Source: CAYVBW01 sp964588685 (GTDB lineage Bacteria; Patescibacteriota; Microgenomatia; UBA1400; PJMF01). Taken from it: 64,000 bases of DNA. The DNA lies in assembly GCA_964588685.1 (NCBI GenBank), contig CAZPQG010000002.1:39621-103620 (forward strand), in the 5' to 3' direction. The position numbers and the translations under genes are program-made. The notes beneath the pieces were generated by a model. It was not told the DNA's origin. It searched no databases and saw only the letters and a list, made by a program, of their open reading frames with translations. Numbering within the stretch: the first letter of the stretch is position 1; every line of letters begins with the position of its first letter. Shown here piece by piece: positions 29,310 through 37,672 of this stretch.

Positions 29310-30158
29310 TCACTTTTGGCAGGAAGGGCAATAATATGTCCCTCGATTATTAATTTTAATTTTTTTAACTTGACCGCCGCATTCATAGCATGGCTCACCC
29401 TCCCGGCCATAAACATATAACTTATCTTGAAATTGACCGGATAAACCATTAACGTCAACAAATTTATCATCGAAAGTAGTGCCGCCGTGTCTAACAGCCC
29501 GCTTCATTAATTTTTTAATAACGGTGACTAAAGTTTCTACTTCTTGTTTACTTAATTTTTGAGCAGATTTTTGAGGATCAATGCCGGCTAAAAACAATGC
29601 TTCTGAGGCATAAATATTACCAATGCCGCCCACAATCTTGCCAATCATGAGAGCTTGTTTAATAGCAATAGTTCTTCTTTGCAATTTTTCAAATAGATAA
29701 TCGGGGGTGAATTCAGGATCAATAGCATCAGGGCCGTACTTATCAAATTCTTGTTTAATTTCTTTTTCCGTCAATACTTTTATCCAACCGAAAATTCTCA
29801 TATCGTTAAAAAACAATTTCGCGTCAGATTTAAAAGTGATGATAACTCGAGTATGATCGCTGGGTAAATCCTTAACCCAATCAGCTGTGGGGTGGCCTCC
29901 ACCTATCCTTAGGTCATTATTAATGAAAATTAATTGACCGGTCATTTTCAAATGAATCAGCAAATTATATTTTCCTGCTAAATTAATTTTAATTAATTTA
30001 GCTTTGCGCGAAACAGCATCAATGCTGTTGCCAACAATCTGTTGAGGCAATCCTTGAAAACTCTTTTTTTTCAAAATTTTTACATCATCAATCACTTGCC
30101 CCACCAACAAGTCTTCCAAACGGGATTTAACTGTTTCTACTTCCGGTAATTCAGGCAT
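29310..30158 (-). CDS. mutM: Formamidopyrimidine-DNA glycosylase
   Basis: Base-excision repair glycosylase/AP lyase for 8-oxoguanine and FapyG. The 282-residue protein begins PELPEVETV, giving the catalytic N-terminal proline and Glu after Met removal. It has the LIHLKMTGQL segment, the helix-two-turn-helix GKIVGGIGNIYASEALF, and a C-terminal zinc finger CYECGG..YYCPSCQ with all four cysteines. The length is standard. It lies 62 bases after secA and just before a MutT-like NUDIX gene. Confidence 0.97.
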   Translation of the reverse strand: MPELPEVETVKSRLEDLLVGQVIDDVKILKKKSFQGLPQQIVGNSIDAVSRKAKLIKINLAGKYNLLIHLKMTGQLIFINNDLRIGGGHPTADWVKDLPSDHTRVIITFKSDAKLFFNDMRIFGWIKVLTEKEIKQEFDKYGPDAIDPEFTPDYLFEKLQRRTIAIKQALMIGKIVGGIGNIYASEALFLAGIDPQKSAQKLSKQEVETLVTVIKKLMKRAVRHGGTTFDDKFVDVNGLSGQFQDKLYVYGREGEPCYECGGQVKKIKINNRGTYYCPSCQK

Positions 30159-30220
30159 AATAATAAAATTAAAACCAATAATAAATTCTGCTCTTAAATT
30201 ATTTAATTTGCTTATGAGGA

Positions 30221-33200
30221 TTAACTTATCCCTCTATGCTGGGGAGATTTAATTAAGCCGCACTCTTTATATTTTAAACCACTTCCGCAGGGGCAGGGGT
30301 CGTTGCGGCCTATCTTAGCTTTCTTATTGCCTTGTCCAGTTTGATTAACTGATCCAGCTTTTCGGAGGGCACTGGCTAAATCAGAAGATGAACCGTCCAC
30401 TGACTGAGGTACAGTGGCTCCGGTTGGCGTTTGAGCATCAGCTACTTCTTTAGAAATCGGTTCATTCACATCTTCTTTTTGGAAATCAGCTCGATCTAAC
30501 AACTGCTGCGCTGCTGTGGTTAATGTTCTTCGTCTGGAAGGCTGAACTCTAAAAATACGTCGCGCCACAGTTGATTCAATAGTGCTAATCAAATTATCAA
30601 ACATTAAAAAAGCTTCTTTTTTGTATTCTGATAAAACCGTATCTTTATCGCCTCTTAACCAGATTCCCTCTTTTAAAGCTTGCATTTGATCTAAATGATC
30701 AATCCATTTTTCATCAATAGTTGACAAAATCACATAACGTTCTAAGCGGCGCATAGTTTCATCAGGAAGCTTGCTTTCCTTAGCCTGATAAACGTCTTTT
30801 ACTAAATTAAGAAGTTCTTGGTAAATATTTGCCTCATCCGATTGAGTCTGAGTTTGAAGTAATTTTTCTTCAATGCGCTGTTGAGAATTTTCGTCAAAGG
30901 GCACAATCTTAGCAAACTCATTTACTAAATCCTCAATGTCTTCTTCTGCCGCTGTCGAATCGTCCGGCAAATACTGATTGTAGATTGCTTTAGTTTCATC
31001 TCGAATATACTCTAATATTTCATCTTTAACTGAAGCTGCCTTTGCATCAATTAAGTTATCAGGTTTGACAGTTGTCTCAGCAATACTTTCTTGTTTTTTT
31101 GCAGTCGTTGTTGCTTCGTCCTCATCCTTAGCTGGCTTTTCTTCAACTTCATGAGTGGATAATTCTAGCAGTCGTCTTCTCCGTTGATAAATAATTTCTC
31201 GATGCTTATTCATAACATCATCAAAATCAACCAATCGTTTTCTTTGATCAAAAAAGAAAGTTTCTACTTTGACCTGCGCGGACTCAATAGACTTGCTAAT
31301 CATTTTATTTTCGATCGGTTGGTCTTCTTCAATATTGAGAAAATCCATCACTTTTGAAATCTTATCGCCTCCAAAAATACGCATAATCTCATCTTCCAAA
31401 CTCACAAAAAATTGAGAAGCTCCCGGATCACCCAGCCTGCCTGAACGCCCTCGCAGCTGATTATCAATCCGCCTTGCTTCGTGGCGTTCCGAACCAATCA
31501 CAAATAAACCGCCCGCTGCAATCACTTCCTGATTACGCTTTTTCCACTTATTAAGCTCTTTTTGATATTTAGCCAAATCATAATTGGCCGGATTAATAGA
31601 AGGCGGTAGATCGATATCTTGATATTTTTCGGGTACGTCAATTTTTTTATCGGTCGGATTTTCTTTGCGAAAATCTTTTAATTCAGGCTTAGCGCCGCCT
31701 AAAATAATGTCTACTCCCCGGCCAGCAATGTTGGTAGCTACAGTAATAGCTCCTTTTTTACCGGCATCAGCAATAATAAAAGCTTCTTTTTCATGATTCT
31801 TTGCATTTAAAATATTGTGTTTGACGCCTTTGCGCTGTAAAAAATTAGACACAATTTGATTATTTTCAATAGAACGGGTTCCAATCAGAATTGGTTGACC
31901 GGTTTCATTAATTTTTTCTACCTTTTTTGCTATAGCGGAAAATTTAGCTGACTGAGTTTTATAAATTACATCAGGTTTATCATCACGAATAATTGGTTTA
32001 TAGGTCGGAATAGCTACAACATCTGTCTCATAAATTTGATTAAACTCATCAGCTTCTGTAACAGCAGTACCGGTCATGCCGGACAACTTGTCATACATTC
32101 TAAAATAATTCTGAATGGAAATAGTGGCCAATGTTTTTGACTCTTGTTGAATTGGTACGCCTTCTTTAGCTTCAATCGCTTGATGCAAGCTGTCACTGTA
32201 GCGGCGGCCATACATTAAACGTCCGGTATGTTCATCCACAATAATAACTTCATTGTCACGCACAATATATTCTTTATCTCTTTGAAAAACAGCCATGGCT
32301 TTTAAAGCAGTTTCAATATGATGAATCACTGAAAAATCTTCTTCATAAAGATTGTCAACTCCTAATTTTTTTTCCAATCTTTTAACACCTAAATCCGTTA
32401 ACATCGCCGTTTTAGCTTTTTCATCAATTTTATAATCATGATCTTTAGAAAGAGTCTTCACTAATTTGGCATATTCATAATATTTATCAGTTGGTTCAGT
32501 ATCAGGAGCGGAAATAATTAAAGGGGTTCGGGCTTCGTCAATTAAAATAGAGTCTGCCTCATCAATAATGGCAAAGTGGTGGGCAAAGTCACGACGCTGG
32601 GCTAATTTATCCAGCGACTGCACCATGTTGTCGCGCAAATAATCAAACCCAAATTCATTATTAGTGCCGTAAGTAATGTCAGCTAAATAAGCTTCCTGTC
32701 TGGTTATATTTTGAAAATGTTCCAACCGCTCATCGCCTCTGGACTCACTGTCAATATCAGGATTGTAAAGTTTAGATTCATCATGAACAATAACAGCTGC
32801 CGAAACATTTAAAAAATCATAAATCGGACCCATCCAGCCCACACCAATCTCGGCTAGATAATCATTAACAGTCACTAAATGACAGCCTTTGCCTAATAAA
32901 GAATTTAAATAGAGGGGACAAGTGACAGTTAAAGTTTTACCTTCACCAGTTTTTTGCTCGGTAATCATACTATTGTGAATAGCTATGCCGGCTAAAAGCT
33001 GCACATCAAAATGACGCATGCCCGTGATACGCCGTGATACCTCCCTTACAGTGGCAAAGGCTTCAGGTAAAAGGTCATCTAAAATTTCCTTTTCAGCAGC
33101 TTTCTCTTCTTCAATGGTTTGAGGATTAATTGTTGCTAATTGTTTTTTAATTCTTTTTTTAAACTTATCAGTTTGAGCCGTCAGCTCTTCATCAGTTAAT

Positions 33201-33304
33201 TTTCTGATAGATGGTTCCAAAGCATTAATTTCATCAACAATAGCCTGATATTGATTAAGGTAACGCTGGTTTGTATCAAAAATATTTTGTACGAATTTAA
33301 GCAT
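30221..33304 (-). CDS. secA: Preprotein translocase ATPase SecA
   Basis: Motor ATPase driving proteins through SecYEG. The 1027-residue protein has Walker A MITEQKTGEGKTLT near residue 110 and the DEAD-like IIDEADSILIDEART. It also has the helicase II motifs TNIAGRGVDIILGG and HEARRIDNQLRGRSGRLGDPG, the helical wing/scaffold region and a C-terminal SEC-C motif. That motif, NDPCPCGSGLKYKECG, has three cysteines but Gly where the fourth zinc ligand (His or Cys) normally sits. An acidic low-complexity insertion of about 40 residues lies near residue 720. The gene is preceded by a 245-base leader with a small hairpin. Confidence 0.97.
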   Translation of the reverse strand: MLKFVQNIFDTNQRYLNQYQAIVDEINALEPSIRKLTDEELTAQTDKFKKRIKKQLATINPQTIEEEKAAEKEILDDLLPEAFATVREVSRRITGMRHFDVQLLAGIAIHNSMITEQKTGEGKTLTVTCPLYLNSLLGKGCHLVTVNDYLAEIGVGWMGPIYDFLNVSAAVIVHDESKLYNPDIDSESRGDERLEHFQNITRQEAYLADITYGTNNEFGFDYLRDNMVQSLDKLAQRRDFAHHFAIIDEADSILIDEARTPLIISAPDTEPTDKYYEYAKLVKTLSKDHDYKIDEKAKTAMLTDLGVKRLEKKLGVDNLYEEDFSVIHHIETALKAMAVFQRDKEYIVRDNEVIIVDEHTGRLMYGRRYSDSLHQAIEAKEGVPIQQESKTLATISIQNYFRMYDKLSGMTGTAVTEADEFNQIYETDVVAIPTYKPIIRDDKPDVIYKTQSAKFSAIAKKVEKINETGQPILIGTRSIENNQIVSNFLQRKGVKHNILNAKNHEKEAFIIADAGKKGAITVATNIAGRGVDIILGGAKPELKDFRKENPTDKKIDVPEKYQDIDLPPSINPANYDLAKYQKELNKWKKRNQEVIAAGGLFVIGSERHEARRIDNQLRGRSGRLGDPGASQFFVSLEDEIMRIFGGDKISKVMDFLNIEEDQPIENKMISKSIESAQVKVETFFFDQRKRLVDFDDVMNKHREIIYQRRRRLLELSTHEVEEKPAKDEDEATTTAKKQESIAETTVKPDNLIDAKAASVKDEILEYIRDETKAIYNQYLPDDSTAAEEDIEDLVNEFAKIVPFDENSQQRIEEKLLQTQTQSDEANIYQELLNLVKDVYQAKESKLPDETMRRLERYVILSTIDEKWIDHLDQMQALKEGIWLRGDKDTVLSEYKKEAFLMFDNLISTIESTVARRIFRVQPSRRRTLTTAAQQLLDRADFQKEDVNEPISKEVADAQTPTGATVPQSVDGSSSDLASALRKAGSVNQTGQGNKKAKIGRNDPCPCGSGLKYKECGLIKSPQHRGIS

Positions 33305-33352
33305 AATAAATTAAAAATTAATCTTATTAAGTTTAGCTGATGTTAATAGATT

Positions 33353-33370
33353 CTGAGAGAGGGCCCTCAG
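33353..33370 (-). promoter_or_regulatory. Hairpin in the secA leader
   Basis: On the secA sense strand the leader contains CTGAGGGCCCTCTCTCAG, with CTGAG pairing CTCAG and a GC-rich interior. It lies 49-66 bases before the secA ATG. It has no T run, so it is not a terminator. It could affect translation or mRNA stability; the role is unknown. Confidence 0.3.
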
Positions 33371-33548
33371 CATTTTGTCCGTTAAATATAGACCAGAGAC
33401 TTGCCAAGACAACCTCAAATTTTAACTTTTTGCCTTGTTCTCTTGTTCGATAATAGAACTATATATTATCACATAAAAAGCAAAAGATGAAAACAGATAA
33501 CTCCCAAACAGGAGCGCTGTTGCTAAGACAAAAACTACTGGAAAATTT

Positions 33549-34802
33549 TTATAAATACTTTTGTAAAATTTTTGGAATTTTTACTGTTCCATCCGCCTGT
33601 TGGCAATTTTCCACAATAGCAGCCAATAAGCGGGGCGTTGCTAAAACCGTATTATTTAAAGAATAAGCAAATTTCGTCTGACCATCTTTAGCTTGATATT
33701 TAATTTTTAAACGTCTTGTTTGAAAATCATGAAAAGAACTTGCGCTGTGAGTCTCTCGATAACAATTTTGTGACGGAAACCAAGTTTCTAAATCATACTT
33801 TTTATGCTGACCAGCACCCATGTCACCGCTGCTCATTAAAACCATTTGATATGGCAGACCCAATTGCTGCAGTAGTTCTTCTGAAAAGCTAATCATTTTT
33901 TTATGCCAGCGGCTCGAAGCTTCTTGATCGGCCTTGGTTAAAACCACTTGTTCCACTTTATTAAACTGATGAACTCTAATAACGCCTTGCGTGTCTTTGC
34001 CGTGAGCGCCAACTTCTCTACGATAACAAGGCGATAACCCTGCCAACTTAATCGGCAAGTCATCTTCAACCAAAGTTTCATTCATATAATAAGAAGTCAA
34101 AGCTACTTCAGCCGTGCCTGTTAAATATTTATTGTCCTGGGTTTGATAATGATCTTCCTTACCCCAAGGAAAAAAGCCGGTGCCAATCAACGCCGCTTGC
34201 TTTACCATAACCGGCACAGTCATGGCTGTAAAACCTTGATCTACCATATAATCTAAAGCTAAACGCAAAATAGCTTGTTCTAACAACACTGCTTTATTTT
34301 TTAAAAAGTAAGAACGAAAGCCACCAATCTTAACTCCTCTTTCTGTGTCCAGCCAATCTAATTGCTCCATAATTTGATCATGGGGGAGAGGAGTAAAATC
34401 AAACTGCGGTAGTTCGCCAACTTGCTTCATAATTTTATTGCCTGACTCATCAGCGCTTATCGGCACGTCATCGGCAGGAATATTAGGAATTTGCAACATT
34501 AACTGCTCAAACTCTTGCTGTACTTCTTTAAACTCAGGTTCAACTTTTTTTAATTCATTTTTAAGCTGACGACCTTTTTCAATCAATTCCTCATCCGGTT
34601 TTGAGCCTTGGTGCACCTGCTTTTCTACCTGTTCGGCATTATTGTTAATGCGGCGTCTAATCTCATCTACCTGTTGTTTTAAAAAGCGTCGCTTCTGATC
34701 TATCTCTAATAAATCATCCACCACTTGCGGCTCTAATTGTTTATCTTGACAAGCCTGTTTAACTACTCCCGGATTATTTCTAATAAAATTAAGATCAAGC
34801 AT
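33549..34802 (-). CDS. serS: Seryl-tRNA synthetase
   Basis: Class II synthetase charging tRNA-Ser. The 417-residue protein begins MLDLNFIRNNPGVVKQA and has the long N-terminal antiparallel coiled-coil tRNA-binding arm (about 30-105). The catalytic domain shows TGTAEVALTSYY, the motif 2 region CYRREVGAHGKDTQGVIRVHQFNKVEQ, and motif 3 near the end, TVLATPRLLAAIVENCQ. It is 18 bases downstream of lysS and probably cotranscribed with it. Confidence 0.97.
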   Translation of the reverse strand: MLDLNFIRNNPGVVKQACQDKQLEPQVVDDLLEIDQKRRFLKQQVDEIRRRINNNAEQVEKQVHQGSKPDEELIEKGRQLKNELKKVEPEFKEVQQEFEQLMLQIPNIPADDVPISADESGNKIMKQVGELPQFDFTPLPHDQIMEQLDWLDTERGVKIGGFRSYFLKNKAVLLEQAILRLALDYMVDQGFTAMTVPVMVKQAALIGTGFFPWGKEDHYQTQDNKYLTGTAEVALTSYYMNETLVEDDLPIKLAGLSPCYRREVGAHGKDTQGVIRVHQFNKVEQVVLTKADQEASSRWHKKMISFSEELLQQLGLPYQMVLMSSGDMGAGQHKKYDLETWFPSQNCYRETHSASSFHDFQTRRLKIKYQAKDGQTKFAYSLNNTVLATPRLLAAIVENCQQADGTVKIPKILQKYL

Positions 34803-34820
34803 ATCTAATTACATCAATAA

Positions 34821-36941
34821 TTAAGTGTTATTTTTTTGGATAAAGAGATCAATCAAAAATTCTAAATGTTCATCTGCATCTTCCTCAATTAAGTCAAAAC
34901 CTTTATTAATATCGTCTCTGCTGATGTTAGCAGCAAACGACTTATCGCCCAATTTCTTTTTAACTTTGCTTGGCTTCATACCCACAAAATCTTTGGGCCT
35001 CATCAGAGAATAGGCATATAAAAACCCACTTAATTCATCGCAAGCAAAAAGATAACGATCAAGCATTGCGCTGGGCTCAACTTTGGTCCTCAAAGGGGCA
35101 TGAGCTCTCACGGCTTCAATAAGTTCTAAGGGATAATCAGTTAACAACTCTTCGGCTGCCTTTAACGGGTGCTCATCCGGATATTTTTCCCAATCTAAAT
35201 CATGCAATAAGCCGGTTTGATACCATAATTCCGGATTTTGTCCTAGTTTCTCAGCATAAGCTGCTAAAGCTTGAGCAGTCATCAAACAGTGGTGTCTTAA
35301 ATTTTTATTTTTTATATATTGATGCATTAATTTTGTAGATTCCTCTCGAGTAGGAAGCTCGACTGCAGCTGAAGCAGCGGCGGTGTTACTAGAGCCAGCT
35401 TGCGCATCCTCCTTCTGTTTAACTGCCTTCTCTTGCCCTTGATCAGTTTTTTGATTATTGATTTTTTCCGGCTGACGAGGAGCTTGTTGTGAAAACTCAG
35501 GTTTTAAAGTTGGAAATGCAATTACTTCTTTAATTGACCAAGTATTAGTTAAAAACATTACTAACCGATCAATGCCCATGCCTATTCCTCCTAAAGGCGG
35601 CAGGCCGTATTCTAAAGCTCTTAAAAAATCTTCATCAGTCGGATGAGCCTCTTCGTCTCCGGCTCTCATCTGCTGCTGTTCATTTTTAAAAAGATTTCTC
35701 TGATCAATCGGATCTACTACCTCGCTCCAGCCGTCAGCTAACTCTTTGCCGCCGACATAGGCTTCAAAGCGTTCACAATACCAATCATCTTCGCGGTGAA
35801 CTTTAGCCAGCGGGCTGACATCACGAGGATAATCAATAATCCATACCGGTTGAATTAATTTATCTGTGACTAATTTGTCAAACAAATTAAACATTGCTTT
35901 GCCACGACTATAACCGCCCGGCAAGTCAATTTCATGTTCAGTTAAAAGTTGTTTGACGGCTTGATCATCCAACTGTTTAAAATCAATCTCAGCAAACTCT
36001 TGCAAAGCATCAATCATCTTAATACGCGGCCAGCTGCCGCTTAAGTCAATACTTGTTTCACCGACCATTATTTCATGACTGCCATGAATAACCTGCGTCA
36101 GCTCTTGAATCATTTCTTCAGCTATATCCATCATAGTATGATAATCAGCGTAAGCCTGATACCATTCAATCATAGTAAATTCAGGCTGGTGAGTTTGGTC
36201 AATACCTTCATTTCTAAAATTACGGGCAATTTCAAAAATCCGTTCATAACCACCTACAATCAATCTTTTTAAATATAATTCCGGGGCAATTCGCAAATAA
36301 AAATCACTGTCCAAGGCATTCATATTGGTGGAAAACGGACGGGCATTAGTGCCGCCGTATATAGCCTGTAGGACAGGTGTTTCCACTTCAGTGTAATTGT
36401 GTTTTTCCTGTAAAAATCGACGCATTTCTTTGAGTATTTTCCAGCGCGTATCTAAAATTTGGCGGACATCGTCATTAATCAAAATATCTACATATCTTTG
36501 ACGAAACCGCACCTCTTTATCTTCTGCTGCATTCCATTCAGTCGGAATTGGCCGCAAAGCTTTGCCTAAAAACTTAAATTTTTCTGCTTGAATAGTTAAT
36601 TCACCCGCCTTTGTTTTAATGACTTCTCCGCTTACTCCTAGAAAGTCTCCCGGATCTATATGCTGCAAAAGTTCAAATTGTTTTTTTGACAACTCGTCTT
36701 GGCGAAGCATTACCTGTATAACAGCTGTCGAATCTTTAAGATCTAAAAAAACTACCTTACCGTGTGGTCGTTTCGCCATGATTCGACCTGAAGTTTTGGC
36801 TTGACCACCCACACCAGTTCCAATAAGCTCTTCAATAGTTTGTTGTTTATCAAAGCTATAGGGATGAATATCAACGCCTTGATCTTGCAAAGCTTTCCGC
36901 TTTTGGATTTTAGCTTTAATAGCAGATTCTAATCTTGACAT
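34821..36941 (-). CDS. lysS: Lysyl-tRNA synthetase fused to a C-terminal HD-domain hydrolase
   Basis: Class II LysRS with an extra enzyme domain. Of 706 residues, about 1-500 are a standard LysRS: an OB-fold anticodon domain, motif 2 ERIFEIARNFRNEGIDQTHQPEF, and motif 3 LPPLGGIGMGIDRLVMFLTN. After a Gln/Ala-rich linker (about 500-535) comes an HD domain: RHHCLMTAQ (near 549), LLHDLDWEKY (near 580) and AVRAHAP, then CDELSGFLYAYSLMRP and VKKKLGDKSFAANI. This tail matches the predicted HD hydrolase family COG2316. The domains are in one uninterrupted frame. The HD substrate is unknown; Ap4A is a reasonable guess because LysRS makes it. Confidence 0.93.
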   Translation of the reverse strand: MSRLESAIKAKIQKRKALQDQGVDIHPYSFDKQQTIEELIGTGVGGQAKTSGRIMAKRPHGKVVFLDLKDSTAVIQVMLRQDELSKKQFELLQHIDPGDFLGVSGEVIKTKAGELTIQAEKFKFLGKALRPIPTEWNAAEDKEVRFRQRYVDILINDDVRQILDTRWKILKEMRRFLQEKHNYTEVETPVLQAIYGGTNARPFSTNMNALDSDFYLRIAPELYLKRLIVGGYERIFEIARNFRNEGIDQTHQPEFTMIEWYQAYADYHTMMDIAEEMIQELTQVIHGSHEIMVGETSIDLSGSWPRIKMIDALQEFAEIDFKQLDDQAVKQLLTEHEIDLPGGYSRGKAMFNLFDKLVTDKLIQPVWIIDYPRDVSPLAKVHREDDWYCERFEAYVGGKELADGWSEVVDPIDQRNLFKNEQQQMRAGDEEAHPTDEDFLRALEYGLPPLGGIGMGIDRLVMFLTNTWSIKEVIAFPTLKPEFSQQAPRQPEKINNQKTDQGQEKAVKQKEDAQAGSSNTAAASAAVELPTREESTKLMHQYIKNKNLRHHCLMTAQALAAYAEKLGQNPELWYQTGLLHDLDWEKYPDEHPLKAAEELLTDYPLELIEAVRAHAPLRTKVEPSAMLDRYLFACDELSGFLYAYSLMRPKDFVGMKPSKVKKKLGDKSFAANISRDDINKGFDLIEEDADEHLEFLIDLFIQKNNT

Positions 36942-37048
36942 GAAGAATAATGAGAAATAAATAAAATTTTAAAAACTCAACCGCAAAAATCTTAATACAA
37001 ACTGCAATTATTGCTGCACTGCTTATTGCTTCGTTTGTTCAATAATTT

Positions 37049-37525
37049 TTATTCAACCTTTTTAATAATATATACAATTTCTCCCGACGGAGCCGAAACT
37101 GTAACTTCGTCTCCTTCTTTTTTATCAAGCAACGCTTTTCCCAATGGAGAGACAACAGAAATTTTACCCTCTTCCACATTACCTTCAAATTCTCCCACAA
37201 TGGTAATTTTTTTCTTATTATTTTTATTATTTTTAGGATAAGTTGTTACCTTGCTGCCAACGCCAATTTTGGTCTTGCTGCGCGTTTTATTAACAACTTC
37301 AGCTCTCTTTAATACTTCTTCGATTTCAGCTATTCTGGCATCAATAATGTCTTTTTCTTCTTTAGCATTTTGATACTCTGTGTTTTCACTTAGATCCCCC
37401 TTATCGCGAGCCTTTGAAATTTTTTCAACCACCTCAGGCAGCTTCTCGTCCACAAGTTCTTTAAGCTCTGCTTGTAGGTCCTCATAGCCCTCTTTAGTTA
37501 ATTGAATTTTATTTTTTGTTGGCAT
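37049..37525 (-). CDS. greA: Transcription elongation factor GreA
   Basis: Rescues backtracked RNA polymerase by stimulating transcript cleavage. The 158-residue protein has the N-terminal coiled coil with the tip acidic patch (GDLSENTEYQNAKEEK) and the C-terminal FKBP-like domain ending ISVVSPLGKALLDKKEGDEVTVSAPSGE. A lysine/asparagine-rich insertion (about residues 97-107, NNKNNKK) is unusual but does not break the fold. It lies 107 bases upstream of lysS on the same strand. Confidence 0.96.
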   Translation of the reverse strand: MPTKNKIQLTKEGYEDLQAELKELVDEKLPEVVEKISKARDKGDLSENTEYQNAKEEKDIIDARIAEIEEVLKRAEVVNKTRSKTKIGVGSKVTTYPKNNKNNKKKITIVGEFEGNVEEGKISVVSPLGKALLDKKEGDEVTVSAPSGEIVYIIKKVE

Positions 37526-37672
37526 AATGTTGGATAGTATAGTAAAAAAAAGAAAAAAGTCAAAATTTTATGAGGAAAAATAAATTTTTCAAAGCCAACT
37601 AGCTGCTGAATTTCAAACAACTAGCTCTCGATAAATTCAGTTTAATTTTTTATAAACCGCCATTTAGCTTTC

